Shown: positions 35,337 through 46,011 of the stretch, piece after piece
How positions within the stretch are numbered: the first letter of the stretch is position 1
Layout of the letters: each line of letters begins with the position of its first letter
Assembly: GCA_003259005.1 (NCBI GenBank)
Contig: QLII01000001.1
Location: 496,001-560,000 of the forward strand
Reading direction: 5' to 3'
DNA length: 64,000 nucleotides
From: Spirosoma telluris
GTDB lineage: Bacteria; Bacteroidota; Bacteroidia; Cytophagales; Spirosomataceae
Notes under the pieces: model-generated
What the model was told of the DNA's origin: nothing
The model's database searches: none
The model's input: the letters and a program-made list of their open reading frames with translations, nothing else
Program-made: the position numbers and the translations under genes

Positions 35337-35545
35337 AACTCAACTCATTACCTTGCTAATGGGCCACGAACCCGCATTTCTATTTGAGTTGAAGAGTTAA
35401 GAACTCGGCGGGGCTTCAATCGGCCCATAGGTTTTACCTGGCCCGTGCGCAAAGGTGTCCCGCCGAGGTTGATTACTCACAGTTTGTGAGGGCTTTAAGT
35501 TACGCGACTATCTTGGAATCGCACAACGGTGTAAATCTAAAGGCC
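35337..35545 (-). ncRNA. Predicted IS110 bridge RNA, element A
   Basis: The non-coding end upstream of the transposase shows four nested or serial hairpins shared with element B: AACTCAA/TTGAGTT (35337-35343, 35384-35390), GGG/CCC at 35361-35373, CTCGGCGGG/CCCGCCGAG (35404-35412, 35459-35467) around a 46-nt loop, and CTCACA/TGTGAG at 35476-35490. Two stems differ in sequence between the elements but keep pairing. Position and orientation fit bridge RNAs of the IS110/IS621 type. Transcript ends not determinable here. Confidence 0.65.
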
Positions 35546-35551
35546 TGTGCG

Positions 35552-35804
35552 GTTAGTCTCGGAGACGCGCTCGACTTGCGGTCGTTTGCATTAGCAGTCA
35601 AATAAAACGTCCCACGAATAGAGTACTTCGGGAGACGGCTTTTTTTTATCACTGTCAAGTGGCCGCAGTCGGTGCGCCGACCGGGGTCTAGCTGTCGCCA
35701 ACTCGGCCCTATTAGTAACATACGATTAGATCGATTCATTAATATATTAACAATTATTTATAAAAAAATAGTTACTTTTGATATAATGTATATAACTACC
35801 CGTA
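35552..35804. other. Spacer with promoter of the REC-AraC gene
   Basis: No gene seen. TACTTTTG at 35773-35780 matches TAnnTTTG and lies 25 bp before the 35805 start; no clear -33 TTG was found. Confidence 0.5.
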
Positions 35805-36569
35805 ATGGCAAAGATATTAGTAGTCGAGGATGACTTGCAGTTAAGGGAAAATATCAGTGAGCAGCTCGAATTAAGTAATCACGAAGTTAAAACCGCACCA
35901 GATGGAATCAGGGCGTTTGAATTACTACCCTCTTTTCGGCCCAATCTAATCCTGTGCGATGTCATGATGCCCAACATGGACGGCATTGCATTTATCCGGG
36001 CAACAAACCGACACGCTCTTTACCGGTCAATTCCGGTTATTTTTATAACTGCCCGAGTAGCTGAACAGGACAAACTTCTGGGCTTAGAAGCAGGCGCTGT
36101 TGATTATTTGTTCAAGCCCTTCCTGCAAAAAGAACTACTCCTAAAAGTTAATAATATCACCCGTGGACAAACTGAGTTCGTATTGCACCAATTAGAGCAG
36201 GCGGCCGCTCATCAGGAAACCGAAATTCAGTTCATTAAGCGCTTTAGCGAGCTACTCGAGCAGCAGGCTAGTAATCCATTCTTAACCGCCGATAAATTAT
36301 CGTTGGAAATGAACATGAGTCTGTCGGCGATGCAACGGAACCTAAAGAAATACCTCCGACGCAACTTTAGTGAACTGCTAAAAGACCACCGTTTTCGTAG
36401 GGCTACCGTGTTTCTGTTAGAAACCGACTATAGTCTTCAGCAGATTGCCGACCGATGTGGCTTTGGGAGCCTATCTTATTTCTCATTCAGTTTCAAGGAA
36501 GCCAATGGTGTGTCACCCCTGCGTTTTAGACAACAATACCGCCCGAAAACGGCTTTACCCAACAACTAA
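35805..36569 (+). CDS. Response regulator with AraC-type DNA-binding domain
   Basis: 254 aa. Receiver (residues 1-120): ILVVEDDLQLRENI, phospho-Asp in NLILCDVMMPNMDGIAFI, FITARVAEQDK, DYLFKPFLQKEL. After a helical linker, an AraC helix-turn-helix (about 150-245): FLTADKLSLEMNMSLSAMQR, NFSELLKDHRFRRATVFLLE, IADRCGFGSLSYFSFSFKEA. This REC-AraC layout is common in Bacteroidota, often as the output part of hybrid two-component systems; here it is free-standing. A REC-kinase gene of similar receiver type lies 760 bp downstream. Confidence 0.92.
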   Translation: MAKILVVEDDLQLRENISEQLELSNHEVKTAPDGIRAFELLPSFRPNLILCDVMMPNMDGIAFIRATNRHALYRSIPVIFITARVAEQDKLLGLEAGAVDYLFKPFLQKELLLKVNNITRGQTEFVLHQLEQAAAHQETEIQFIKRFSELLEQQASNPFLTADKLSLEMNMSLSAMQRNLKKYLRRNFSELLKDHRFRRATVFLLETDYSLQQIADRCGFGSLSYFSFSFKEANGVSPLRFRQQYRPKTALPNN

Positions 36570-36611
36570 CGTTGGCACCCGATACGCATCGAATGAGCCA
36601 ATGCCAACGTT
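36568..36611. terminator. Hairpin between convergent genes
   Basis: AACGTTGGCA (36568-36577) pairs with TGCCAACGTT (36602-36611). It begins at the REC-AraC stop codon and precedes the stop of the minus-strand gene at 36637. Confidence 0.6.
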
Positions 36612-36636
36612 GAGACGGACAACTTAGTTACGCTCC

Positions 36637-36984
36637 TTAACTCACGCCAGCCGCCTGTTCCTTTAACAGATTACCGATTTGACCGTTAAGCTTTTGCATA
36701 ACCGCAATATGACTTTTCAGCAAACAAACCATGGCCGACGGCGATTGAGTTTGCCTTGTTTGCTGATCTAATTCGGCGACAAACTGTTCAATAGTTTTGA
36801 TCAAAGTTGACTGTAAACGTCGCAACTTACGAACCTCATGAGCCGATGCAGTCGACGGGTAAGCTAGTAACCGAGAAATCAAATAATAGTTGTTATACAA
36901 AGCTTCTACTTCCCGTTGCCAATCGGTTCGACTCACCGTCTTATTGACATACTTTATAAATGGATTAGTCACCGTCTTATTCAT
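36637..36984 (-). CDS. Hypothetical helical protein, 115 aa
   Basis: I do not recognise this protein. No signal peptide or membrane helix. It is predicted all-helical and fairly basic (TDWQREVEALYNNYYLISRL, EVRKLRRLQSTLIKTIEQFV, AMVCLLKSHIAVMQKLNGQI), with a four-helix-bundle-like spacing reminiscent of, but not clearly matching, Hpt or hemerythrin-like bundles. No phospho-His motif stands out. It converges on the REC-AraC gene across a hairpin and sits among signalling genes. Confidence 0.55.
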   Translation of the reverse strand: MNKTVTNPFIKYVNKTVSRTDWQREVEALYNNYYLISRLLAYPSTASAHEVRKLRRLQSTLIKTIEQFVAELDQQTRQTQSPSAMVCLLKSHIAVMQKLNGQIGNLLKEQAAGVS

Positions 36985-37329
36985 GTATTAGTGGGGTATG
37001 ATGTTGAATGGCGACGAAAATGAGCCACCTCAAATGGCCGAAACAAAGCTAAGGCAGCGTTTTTTCTATTCTGATTCGATTTTTTTAGAATAATCACGGC
37101 AAGCTCCCTTCGCGTAGCGGGTGCTATTATTTTTATTGATTATACCGCTAGTTACTCATCAAGTATATGTAGACGTAAGGATTTGCTCACAGTTAAATCA
37201 TACTACCTGTTAAGCGAGGCTCCGCCGGTTTTAGAAGACCCTACGTGTTTTTCAGGTAAACGCTCAGCATGCACTTCGATCCAGGTAATACCTAACTACC
37301 CAATCCATCGTACCCACTTTTGACCAAAC
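36985..37329. other. Intergenic region, no gene seen
   Basis: Divergent spacer serving the 115-aa gene and the REC-kinase gene. No coding motif or exact promoter match was found. Confidence 0.5.
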
Positions 37330-38450
37330 ATGAAAACGCAGGTATTAGTCATCGAAGATGAGTCATCTATTCGTGAGAACGTAGCCGAACTGCTTACGCT
37401 ACAAGGCTTTATTGTCGATACAGCCCCGATGGCCAGGAAGGCATAAACCGAGCCATTCAATCACAACCCGATTTGATACTTTGCGATGTCATGATGCCCG
37501 GAATGAACGGTTATCAGGTACTGGAGTCAATTCGCGCTCACCGTTCGCTGAGTCACGTACCCTTCATTTTTCTCACGGCCAGAGCCGAACCCGATGACCT
37601 CCGCCAGGGTATGGTCTTAGGCGCTGATGACTACCTCATCAAACCGTTTACGAGTAAAGACTTACTAAAATCCATCGAAACCCGGTTGAAGCGAGAGCAG
37701 ATTCGTAACAACCAATTACAGGGCCAGTTGACCGACTATCTTACTAACCTGGGTCGGGTCACGATTCATGAGCATAACACACCCTTAGCCGGGATTATGG
37801 GCTGTATCGGCCTATTAAAGGAAGATCACTCTATACTCGACTCCTCCGAGATGGAGTCTATGCTGGACCAGATGATGACGTGTTGCTTACGGCTTAAAAG
37901 AACCCTCGACAATGAACGTCTCACTAATTTACTGATCCGCCCGCATGGTTCAGCTGACTACGATGCATTAAGCCAGGGCAACGCCTATGTGTTCGATGCG
38001 CTTGTTGAACAGGTTAAACAAACGATTGAGAAAGAGCATGAACAGCCTGCAACCATCCGTATTGCTACTGAAATGGCCCATCTACGCTTACCGCCCCACA
38101 GCCTGTCCAAGATACTGGAGGAGTTGATAGACAATGCGATTAAGTTTTCGGACACAGGTCGTGACGTTTGTGTATCTGGGCAGATTAGGGATGAGTGCTA
38201 CCAGCTAACCATTACCAATTGGGGACGAGCGTTTAAATCCGGCGATAGTCTCCGGATTGCTCCATACACGCAGTTTGACCGCAAGTATTACGAGCAGCAG
38301 GGTTCGGGGCTGGGCTTGTTCATCGTCAAAACCCTAATCGAGATGAACCAGGGCCACTTACTGATTGAGAGTAAGCCAGAGGGCCTTACGAAAGTGACGC
38401 TCCAGCTTCCACTGATGGATCGTGTTCGTTCACTGACTAAATCTGCATAA
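37330..38450 (+). CDS. REC-histidine kinase fusion, one frameshift
   Basis: About 373 aa after repair. ATG 37330 opens TQVLVIEDESSIRENVAELL; the frame breaks in the four-C run 37424-37427, which should hold five, and then gives DGQEGINRAIQSQPDLILCD followed by VMMPGMNGYQVLESIRAH. The receiver ends with DDYLIKPFTSKDLLKSI. A HisKA-like segment follows (VTIHEHNTPLAGIMGCIGLL, His in IHEHNTPL where the usual motif is SHELRTPL), then HATPase_c (ELIDNAIKFSDTG, GSGLGLFIVKTLIEMNQGHL). A receiver placed before the kinase suggests it is itself controlled by phosphorylation. The next kinase gene starts 9 bp downstream. Confidence 0.87.
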
Positions 38451-38459
38451 GCCCCAAAG

Positions 38460-41262
38460 ATGACTTCATCAGAAACCGAGCAGCAGCGCTTACAGGCGCT
38501 CATGAGCTATACTATTCTCGATAGCTTACCGGAAGCGGAATATGACGCTATAACCCAAATAGCTGCCCATATCTGTCAAACGCCCATTTCACTGATTACT
38601 TTTTTGGATACTGATCGTCAGTGGTTTAAAGCAGCCCAAGGTTTTACCCTCAAGGAGACGCCCAGGCAATATTCATTCTGTGCACACGCCATTCAATCGC
38701 CAACCCAGCTTATGGAGGTGATGGATGCCCGTGTGGATGAACGCTTCGCCCAAAACCCACTGACGTTAAGCGACCCGCCTGTTATCTTTTACGCGGGTGT
38801 CCCGCTGGTTGATGAGGCTGGACAGGCACTGGGTACCTTATGTGTGATTGATCATCAGCCACGGCACCTCTCCGATCAACAGGCCACATCCCTTAAATCG
38901 TTGGCCCAGCAGGTTGTATCGCTCCTGAAACTGCGTCGGAGTCAGACCTTGCTAAGCCAGGCCAATCAGTTGCTAAACGATACGAATGCGCTATTACAAG
39001 CCGTCGTCAGTAGCTGTCCGGCCGGGTTGACCCTTTTCGAACCAGTTTATTCGAACGGTGAACTGACTGATTTCAAGTATGTTTTCACCAATGTCGCCAA
39101 CGCCGTTATTGCTGGACGGAGCGTCGAACAGATGACCGGCAGTACACTTAATACCCTGTTTTCAACGGCCGTTACGGCTGGCCTGTTCGACCGATTAAAA
39201 ACGGTTCAAAAAACCGGCCAACCTCTCCAGGTACAATGGCAGGTAACCCTTGAACACGGGCCGATTTGGTGTAACCTATCCATGGTTCCAATCGGGGAAC
39301 GAGTCCTATTATGCGTACAGGATATCTCGCAACTGAAACGAACGGAGCATCAGCTACAGGCCCAGACCGAAACTTTAGAGCAGCATGTTGCGGAGCGTAC
39401 GCTTACGATCGGGCAACTGTCGGCCTGGCAAAATGCAATTCTGGAACATGCCGGTCAGGCGATCATTTCAACGGATATCAACGGGATTGTTCGAACGACG
39501 AACCGGGCGATCGAACAGTTGTTAGGCTATAAACCCGAAGAGTTGATCGGTTGCGTCGTTCAGATTGAACCTGGCACACCCGAAAATCCTGTACCCCTGG
39601 TTTCCTACCAGCCTTCTTCGGATCTCCCCACATCCGAACTACTTAAAACGGCGTTGGAAACGGATGGCTTTTTTCACATCGAATGCTTAATCCTGGGTAA
39701 AAGAGGGCAACGTATCCCGGTTTTTATGACGGCCAGCACCTTAAAGGATGAGGGCGGAACGGTGACAGGATACGTCGGGACGGCAACAGATATTTCGGCC
39801 TTGAAAGCCGCCGAAGAAAAGGCTGAAAAAACGAGTCGTGAGCTAAAGATCTTCTTTGAACGGGCGCTTGACCTCCATTGCATTACCAGCCTGGACGGGC
39901 ATTTTTTAAAAGTAAATCAGGCCTGGACCGAAACGTTGGGCTATCTGGCGGAAGAAATGGAGGGGCATTACTTTCTCGATTTTATTCACCCCGACGACCG
40001 CGACGACTCGTTACAAACCTACCAGACGCCCGTCATCGACGGTTTTGTAAACCGGTACCAGCACAAAGACGGTAGTTATCGCCTGATCCAATGGCGCGCC
40101 AAACGGTATGAGAAACTGATCTATTCGTCAGCCCGGGATATTACTGAGCGAAAAAAGGCCGAAGATGCCCTAAGGGAAAGCGAACAGCGGTTTCGAGAGA
40201 TTGCCGAAAACGTGGATGAAGTTTTCTGGATTCAGTCGGCGAATCCCTTTCAATTGTTATATATCAATCCGGCCTATGAACGCGTTTTTGGCATTACATC
40301 CCAACGTCTCTACGACGATCCTTACTCGTTCCTGAACGCGGTTATCCCCGAAGACCGTCCGATGGTAGAAGCGGCATTCGAACGGTATCGCCAGGGGGAG
40401 GAAATTCCCGCTCAGTACCGAGTTCAGGGAGGGGACGGCCTGATTCGTTGGCTCAATGTTCGTAGTTTTGTGATGAAAGACAGTAGGGGTGTTCCCCTGC
40501 GGTGCATCGGCATTGCCAGCGATATTACGGATATGAAAGAAAAGGAGCTGGTTCTTCAGCAATCGCTGATCCGGAGCAGGAGTTAAACAAGCTCAAGTCC
40601 CAGTTTGTCGCAACCGCTTCCCACGAATTCCGAACCCCCTGGCAACTATTCAATCGAGCGTCGATCTGATCCGTATGCACTTAGAGCGATCGATCCAAGG
40701 TCCGCCCCCAGCCGTTAGCCGACATCTGGAAACCATCGAACGGGAGATTGCCAACTTTAGCGAGTTATTAACTGATATCCTGACGATTGGCAAGATTGAC
40801 GTTGGACGAATTTCCTTTCATCCTGAACCGGTTGATCTGGTTGCCTTAACGAATCGAGTGATCGAAACGCATTTCGCGGATCGTAAAGATAATCGGGTCG
40901 TAGATGTATTGATTGAAGGGGAACCAGAACGGGTTTCTGTAGATCAGAAGTTAATCAGCCACGTACTGGTTAATTTACTGTCAAACGCCTTTAAGTTCTC
41001 CCAAAGTAACCCGAAGTTACTGATCCGTTTTGGGGCGCAGGTTGTCATATCGGTTATTGATCAAGGAATTGGTATTCCGGCCGAGGAGCAAGCTCACTTA
41101 TTCCAGACGTTCTTTCGCGCGAAGAATGTGGTGAATATTCATGGGTCGGGTTTAGGGTTAGTGATTGTTCGCGAGTTTGTGGAGCTACACGGAGGTACCA
41201 TACGAATCGATAGTGTTGAACATGAGGGAACAACGGTAACATTCACCTTATTGAAAGGCTAG
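38460..41262 (+). CDS. GAF/multi-PAS sensor histidine kinase, two frameshifts
   Basis: About 934 aa after repair. Order: GAF (residues 20-165; ICQTPISLITFLDTDRQWFK, FYAGVPLVDEAGQALGTLCV), PAS near 175, 325, 465 and 580 (LLQAVVSSCPAGLTLFEPVY, ILEHAGQAIISTDINGIVRT, IAENVDEVFWIQSANPFQLL), then HisKA and HATPase_c (VNLLSNAFKFSQ, DQGIGIPAEEQAHLFQTFF, GSGLGLVIVREFVELHGG). Two breaks lie in the kinase entry: GG at 40573-40574 should be GGG, and CCCCC at 40635-40639 should be six; with both, ATASHEFRTPLATIQSSVDL appears. Soluble sensor, probably co-transcribed with the REC-kinase 9 bp upstream. Confidence 0.9.
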
Positions 41263-41295
41263 CCACTCCATAGGTAATCTAGTACCGTATACCGA

Positions 41296-41342
41296 CAGTA
41301 TGCTTATGATACTAGTTGTCAACTAGTATCATAAGCATACTG
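41296..41342. repeat. 47-bp near-loopless perfect palindrome
   Basis: Arms 41296-41318 and 41320-41342 are exact reverse complements (23 bp) around a single T, 34 bp after a kinase stop codon. No T-run follows. It resembles the palindrome at 1153-1232 in form but not in sequence. Confidence 0.8.
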
Positions 41343-41499
41343 GTACACGCCCCATTAATGAAACCGAAACACGAACGCTCATTCGTCTCAGGTAATAGGG
41401 TATTTTTAGACTAAAATAAATGTTGCTTGATTTATAACAGGGTAGTGACGTTCAGACTTTACTTGCCAAAGTACGAAAGGCACTACCCAGTTATAAGAG

Positions 41500-41793
41500 T
41501 TACTTAACAGCAAGTAATTCAATCGGTTCGATCACAGGTGGCACACTAAATAGCGTGTCAGCATTGGCCATCAACGCCTTCGCAATTTCACCGCTCAGGT
41601 GGGCTTGCCGGCCGTCTTCGGTGGCAAAGGTGTCGAAAATACCAAACGTATTCTCATTGATCTTGAAGGCATACCAACGAAGGGTACCCGCTTCCTGTTG
41701 AGCCAGAGCCAGCGCTTCTTTCAGAAAGTTCTCGACAGTAGCTTCTTGGCCAGGTTTTGCTTGAACACGGGCCAGTAATGACAGTTTTTCCAT
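41500..41793 (-). CDS. Antibiotic-biosynthesis-monooxygenase (ABM) family protein
   Basis: 97-aa ferredoxin-like dimeric alpha+beta barrel protein: LSLLARVQAKPGQEATVENF, LAQQEAGTLRWYAFKINENT, FGIFDTFATEDGRQAHLSGE. These match the ABM fold (YgiN/quinol monooxygenase-like). Members act on quinones or heme-like substrates without a metal cofactor, but many are uncharacterised. It is a single gene, with its own 75-bp leader to the right and the UvrA paralogue ending about 400 bp away on the same strand. Confidence 0.88.
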   Translation of the reverse strand: MEKLSLLARVQAKPGQEATVENFLKEALALAQQEAGTLRWYAFKINENTFGIFDTFATEDGRQAHLSGEIAKALMANADTLFSVPPVIEPIELLAVK

Positions 41794-41910
41794 GATATAT
41801 GAGTTTAAAGGTTTGTAATGCGTTTGATCATTAACAAGCGTACGACTTTGGTCCTACGTTTTGTAATGCATTCAAGTCACGGGATAGGGTAAATAGACTT
41901 GTGGCGTTGA

Positions 41911-44567
41911 TTAGGGGGGACTTCGCGATGGCTTCAGGCTGTTGGCCAGGAAAGGAGCCGTGCGGCTTGCCTTATTCTCGGTGATCTCGGCGGGTGTTCC
42001 TGCCGCAACGATCGTGCCGCCGTGATTCCCGGCTCCGGGTCCCACGTCGATAACCCAATCACACTGGGCGACCGTACGCATATCATGCTCGACGACAATA
42101 ACGGTATTGCCTGCATCAACCAGGCGGTTAAGCTGAACAAGAAGACGGTCGACATCACGCGGATGCAGGCCTGTAGTCGGCTCGTCCAATACGTACAGGG
42201 TTGTGCCCCGTTGCGTACGTTGCAGTTCGGTTGAGAGTTTGATGCGCTGGGCCTCACCACCGGAAAGCTCGGTTGCACTTTGCCCCAGCTTGAGATAACC
42301 CAAGCCAATATCCCGCAACGTGTCGAGGGACCTCAACACCAACGCGTCCTGGGCAAAAAACAGGCAGGCTTCGTCAACCGTCATGTTCAGCACATCTGCA
42401 ATGGATTTGCCGTTCCAGTTAATGGCCAATGTCTTTTCGTTATAGCGTGTGCCATGACAGGTCGGACAGGGGGCATACACGCTCGGCATGAACAGCAGCT
42501 CGATGCTGACCTGGCCTTCTCCCTCACAGGTTGGGCACCGCCCTTTAGCGACGTTGAAGGAAAAGCGGCCGGCATCGAAGTGTCTCCTACGTGCCTCCGG
42601 CGTGGCGGCAAAGAGTTTTCTGACCTGATCAAAAAGCCCGGTATAGGTGGCCAGGTTGGAGCGTGGGGTTCGTCCGATTGGTTTTTGATCCACCTCAATC
42701 AGTCGGTGTATTGCATCGACATCACCACGCAATCGACCGATGGTTTTTTCGGTGGATGCCTCCTCCAGCGCATCTTCCTCGACCTCTTCCCGTCTCATGC
42801 CCAGGTGCTCGGCCACCAGATCCAGCAGGGACTGGCTCACCAGGCTGGATTTGCCGGACCCCGAGACACCGGTTACGGCGGTAAAGCAACCCAGGGGAAA
42901 CGAAACATTCACGCCCTTGAGATTATTTCGTCGGACGCCTTCCAGGTCTAGCCAGCCTTTAGGGGGACGGTTGGGGACACGAGCGGGGCCGTTTCCTCAA
43001 AAAGGTAGGGTCTGGTGCGGGACTCGCTGACCCCCCTAAGGCCTTGTGGTTCTCCACTGTAGAGAATCTGTCCGCCCGCGCTGCCTGCCTCAGGGCCGAC
43101 ATCAACGAGCCAGTCGGCACGGCGCATCATCTCCACGTCGTGTTCGACCACGAAAAGCGAGTTACCCGACGCTTTGAGCCTGTCCAGTGCGTCGAAGAGT
43201 GCGTGGCCATCGGCCGGGTGCAGCCCTGCCGTCGGCTCATCCAGCACATAGATGACCCCAAAGAGCTGGGAGGAGAGTTGAGTGGCCAGCCGCAGCCGCT
43301 GCAACTCACCGGATGAGCAGGTGGGCGTGCTGCGGTCAAGCGACAGGTAACCAAGGCCCAGTTCGATGAGCGTTGTCAGCCGATCCAGCAGATCACCGCA
43401 CAGGCGCTCGGCAGCGATGCGCTTTTCAGGCGAGAGATCATCCGTACGACGCACATCAGGAGCGCCCTTGTGCGCTGAGCCACCTGCCTGCTGGCGCTTA
43501 TCCAGCGCGGCTTTGGCCGCCTGACGACTCACCAGCGACGTTGACGGCTTTATGTCGGAGGCAAACTCGCCATTCGCGGCCGGCGTGATAACGTTTGCCA
43601 ACTGCGCCAGGGAGAGGTGCGAGAAATCGGCGATGTCGTAGCCGGCGAAGGTAACCGAAAGTGCCTCGGGCTTTAAGCGCTTGCCCTTGCATACCGGGCA
43701 GGGGCTGCTGATCATAAACTGCAACACGCGTTTGCGCATGGCTGCACTTTCCGTATGGGCAAGCGTGTGCTCCAGGTTTCGCCTGGCGCTGCTGAAGGTT
43801 CCCTGATAGCTCGGTTCCATCTTCAATCGCTGAGCCTGACGCGTTTCGGCCGGGGTGAGGCCCGCATAGACTGGAACCGTCGGCTGCTCGTCCGTAAAGA
43901 GAATCCACTGTCGATCCTTTTTGGGCAGGTCTTTCCAGGGTTTGTCGATGTCATAGCCCAGCGAGACTAAAATATCGCGCAGGTTCTGACCGCCCCAGGC
44001 CGTGGGCCAGGCGGCAATGGCCCGCTGGCGGATGGTCAGCGACGGATCTGGAACCATCGATTCTTCCGTCATGGTATGCACGCGGCCCATGCCCTGGCAG
44101 CGAGGACAAGCTCCTTGCGGGGTGTTGAAGGAAAAATCCTCGGCATAGAGCATCGTCTGGCGGGCTGGGTATGTACCAACGCGCGAGTAGAGCATGCGCA
44201 CCAGACTCGAGAGTGTCGTCAGACTACCTACCGTCGAGCGAGCATTGGGTGTGCCGCGTTGCTGTTGCAGGGCGACTGCGGGCGGCAGGCCGTCAATGGC
44301 ATCGACATCCGGCACGCCGACCTGATCGATCAACCGTCTGGCATACGGGGAAACCGATTCAAGATACCGTCGCTGTGCTTCGGCATAGAGGGTGCCGAAG
44401 GCAAGGGACGACTTGCCCGAGCCGGAGACACCGCTGAAAACCACCAGTTGATTTCGTGGTATTGAGACGTCGATATTTTTGAGATTATGCTCACGAGCAC
44501 CCCGCACGCGGACATATCCGGATGCTGCTTTATCGTCCTGGTCGTTGGCGTTTGTTCGTCGAGCCAT
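41911..44567 (-). CDS. UvrA-like ABC ATPase (UvrA2 type), one frameshift
   Basis: About 885 aa after repair, two fused ABC modules. First: LVVFSGVSGSGKSSLAFGTL (Walker A), zinc finger CPRCQGMGRVH, CPVCKGKRLKPEALSV, signature CSSGELQRLRLATQL, FGVIYVLDEPTAGLHPAD. Second: FTAVTGVSGSGKSSLVSQSL, CPTCEGEGQVSIELLFMPSV with CPTCHGTRYNEKTL, ELSGGEAQRIKLSTELQRTQ, YVLDEPTTGLHPRDVDRLLV. The frame breaks at 42985-42988 (GGGG should be five on the plus strand); repair gives RVPNRPPKGWLDLEGVRRNN. It is shorter than standard UvrA, as expected for UvrA2-type paralogues linked to DNA-damage or drug tolerance. No uvrB or uvrC is nearby. Confidence 0.9.
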
Positions 44568-45492
44568 GGGAAAAGAAGATACTGGAGAGGTTGCAATAAA
44601 CTATCAACGTGTGCGCTTTTGCGTTAACCGCGTGAATGAACTTGCTTTCTTTTACTGGACAGTATAGAAAACACGCATAACGTATTGTCCAGTAAAAGGT
44701 AACAAATCCAGAACGGCACTTTGTTAGTAAACTCGTCACGGCTTAAGCCGTTGACGCTTATCAGGCCCGAGTTCGCCAGTTGGTCATCAGCGCTTGGCGC
44801 CGGGCGACTAGAAAGGAAGCGAGTTGGCCTATCAGAGCTGACTCTGAATGGGTAGGAGAAATCATAGTTGAGCAGGCAAGATCTCTACGTCCGGCAGGGC
44901 GGTCCGTCCGGAGGAAATGATCCCAACTGGGCAACCAGGCGAAGGGAACGTAAACGTAAAACCGTTATTCGTTCTATAGGGGTAACACTTATTTAGATTT
45001 ATTGTTTAGAAAATTAGATTTTGTTTTTGTATAGTCTTTATCCGTTGCAGGTTATGAGCAACCAGGTAAGCGGCCCTACGAATCCTCTTTTCCCCACCTC
45101 TGAAAAATCACAGACCTTCCTGGGTCGGCACCGCCAAGGCGGACCGGATCGATTGCACCTGGCCACAGGAGCGGTCACGGCTTGGCTATACGGCTCTTTT
45201 TCTGATAACATACCCTCGCAACCGGTACGCCGGAGCGTGGCGGCAGCTCATGGTAGAAACAGATTCGTATCCCCTTGAGAGATCGTTGAGATTTGATGTT
45301 TGGAACAGTATCCTATTGGTACTCCACCTGAGTTAGCTACCCCATCCATGCAACGCACCTGAATAGCAGCACACTCGCTTGCAGACCAAATCGAAAGCGC
45401 TTGTTTTTCAGCTGAACATAAAGAGCGAGAACAGGAATGAGCGGGGGCCGCCCTTGGCCAAGAGCGTCACCGTTCGAATCAAGTTTTCAAGC
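44568..45492. other. Long spacer with an inverted repeat; no confident gene
   Basis: CTTTTACTGGACA (44650-44662) and TGTCCAGTAAAAG (44687-44699) form a 13-bp inverted repeat. An open frame at 45054-45278 (plus, starting MSNQVSGPTNPLF) has no recognisable motif and unconvincing composition; I leave it uncalled. The rest shows nothing. Confidence 0.4.
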
Positions 45493-46011
45493 TTATTGAA
45501 GCGGACCAATTAACTCGATGAACGTACCGTCGGGATCCTGCACAAAAACAAAGTGCGCTTTGGCATTCAGGGGTGTAGGGGTGCTACCCAGAAACGGCAC
45601 CTTCAGTTGCGTAAGCCGGTCGATGATGGGTTGCAGCGCTTTCACCTGAATGGTGATATACTGCATGCCCGTGTCGTCCTGAATATGTTTGGGCTTCAGA
45701 TGTGCCGGTTTACTGCCCAAACTCATCAGCTTCCAGTCGGTGGCTTCAGGGCTGTTTTCCAGCTTCAGGATGGTTACGTTCGTGGCTACACCATTGGTCA
45801 GGCCGGAACGTTTGCCGAACTCTTCATTGATGGTAAAGCTGCCGGTTTTGACCATACCGATGCCATTCACGTAAAAGTCCAGCGAGCGTTCGAGGTCGGC
45901 CACTACCACCCCTACGCCAATTGTTTTGCTGGCAAAATTGGATTGCCCCAGAGCACTTAGTGCACCCCCAAGTACCAGTAGTGTTATTTTGACACATTTA
46001 TAGAAAGACAT
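45493..46011 (-). CDS. Exported VOC/glyoxalase-superfamily protein
   Basis: 172 aa from ATG 46011; an in-frame start at 46041 adds ten residues before an otherwise clean signal peptide (VKITLLVLGGALSALGQ). The mature part is one VOC unit of paired beta-alpha-beta-beta-beta modules: IGVGVVVADLERSLDFYVNG, VATNVTILKLENSP, YITIQVKALQPIIDRLTQL and FVFVQDPDGTFIELIGP, including the metal-ligand-like Glu near the end. VOC proteins include glyoxalases and dioxygenases; the substrate is not predictable. Export is unusual for the family but the N-terminus is convincing. Confidence 0.85.
   Translation of the reverse strand: MSFYKCVKITLLVLGGALSALGQSNFASKTIGVGVVVADLERSLDFYVNGIGMVKTGSFTINEEFGKRSGLTNGVATNVTILKLENSPEATDWKLMSLGSKPAHLKPKHIQDDTGMQYITIQVKALQPIIDRLTQLKVPFLGSTPTPLNAKAHFVFVQDPDGTFIELIGPLQ

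Larger units (their letters stand above)
34276..35551 (-). mobile_element. IS110-family element A
   Basis: Transposase plus a 5' non-coding end, aligned to element B (48486-49783), whose ends are fixed by its insertion site. Shared end sequences: GCCGATTTCTATGAT at the transposase 3' side and AAATCTAAAGGCC at the 5' side. The borders here are by analogy and may be off by a few bases; flanking CTTA / GTTA share TTA. No long terminal inverted repeats, as usual for IS110. Confidence 0.8.

Noticed and set aside
42280..42951. Long plus-strand open frame inside the UvrA-like gene
   Set aside because: Antisense shadow of a well-supported ABC ATPase gene; composition follows the opposite frame and no domain is recognisable. 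The same applies to the other plus-strand frames between 43044 and 44465.
17849..44701. 14-bp identity TCCAGTAAAAGGTA at 17849 and 44688
   Set aside because: Matches of this length are expected by chance in 64 kb on two strands, and the flanking bases do not align.
45054..45278. Plus-strand frame starting MSNQVSGPTNPLF
   Set aside because: No recognisable domain and unusual composition; not enough to call a gene.
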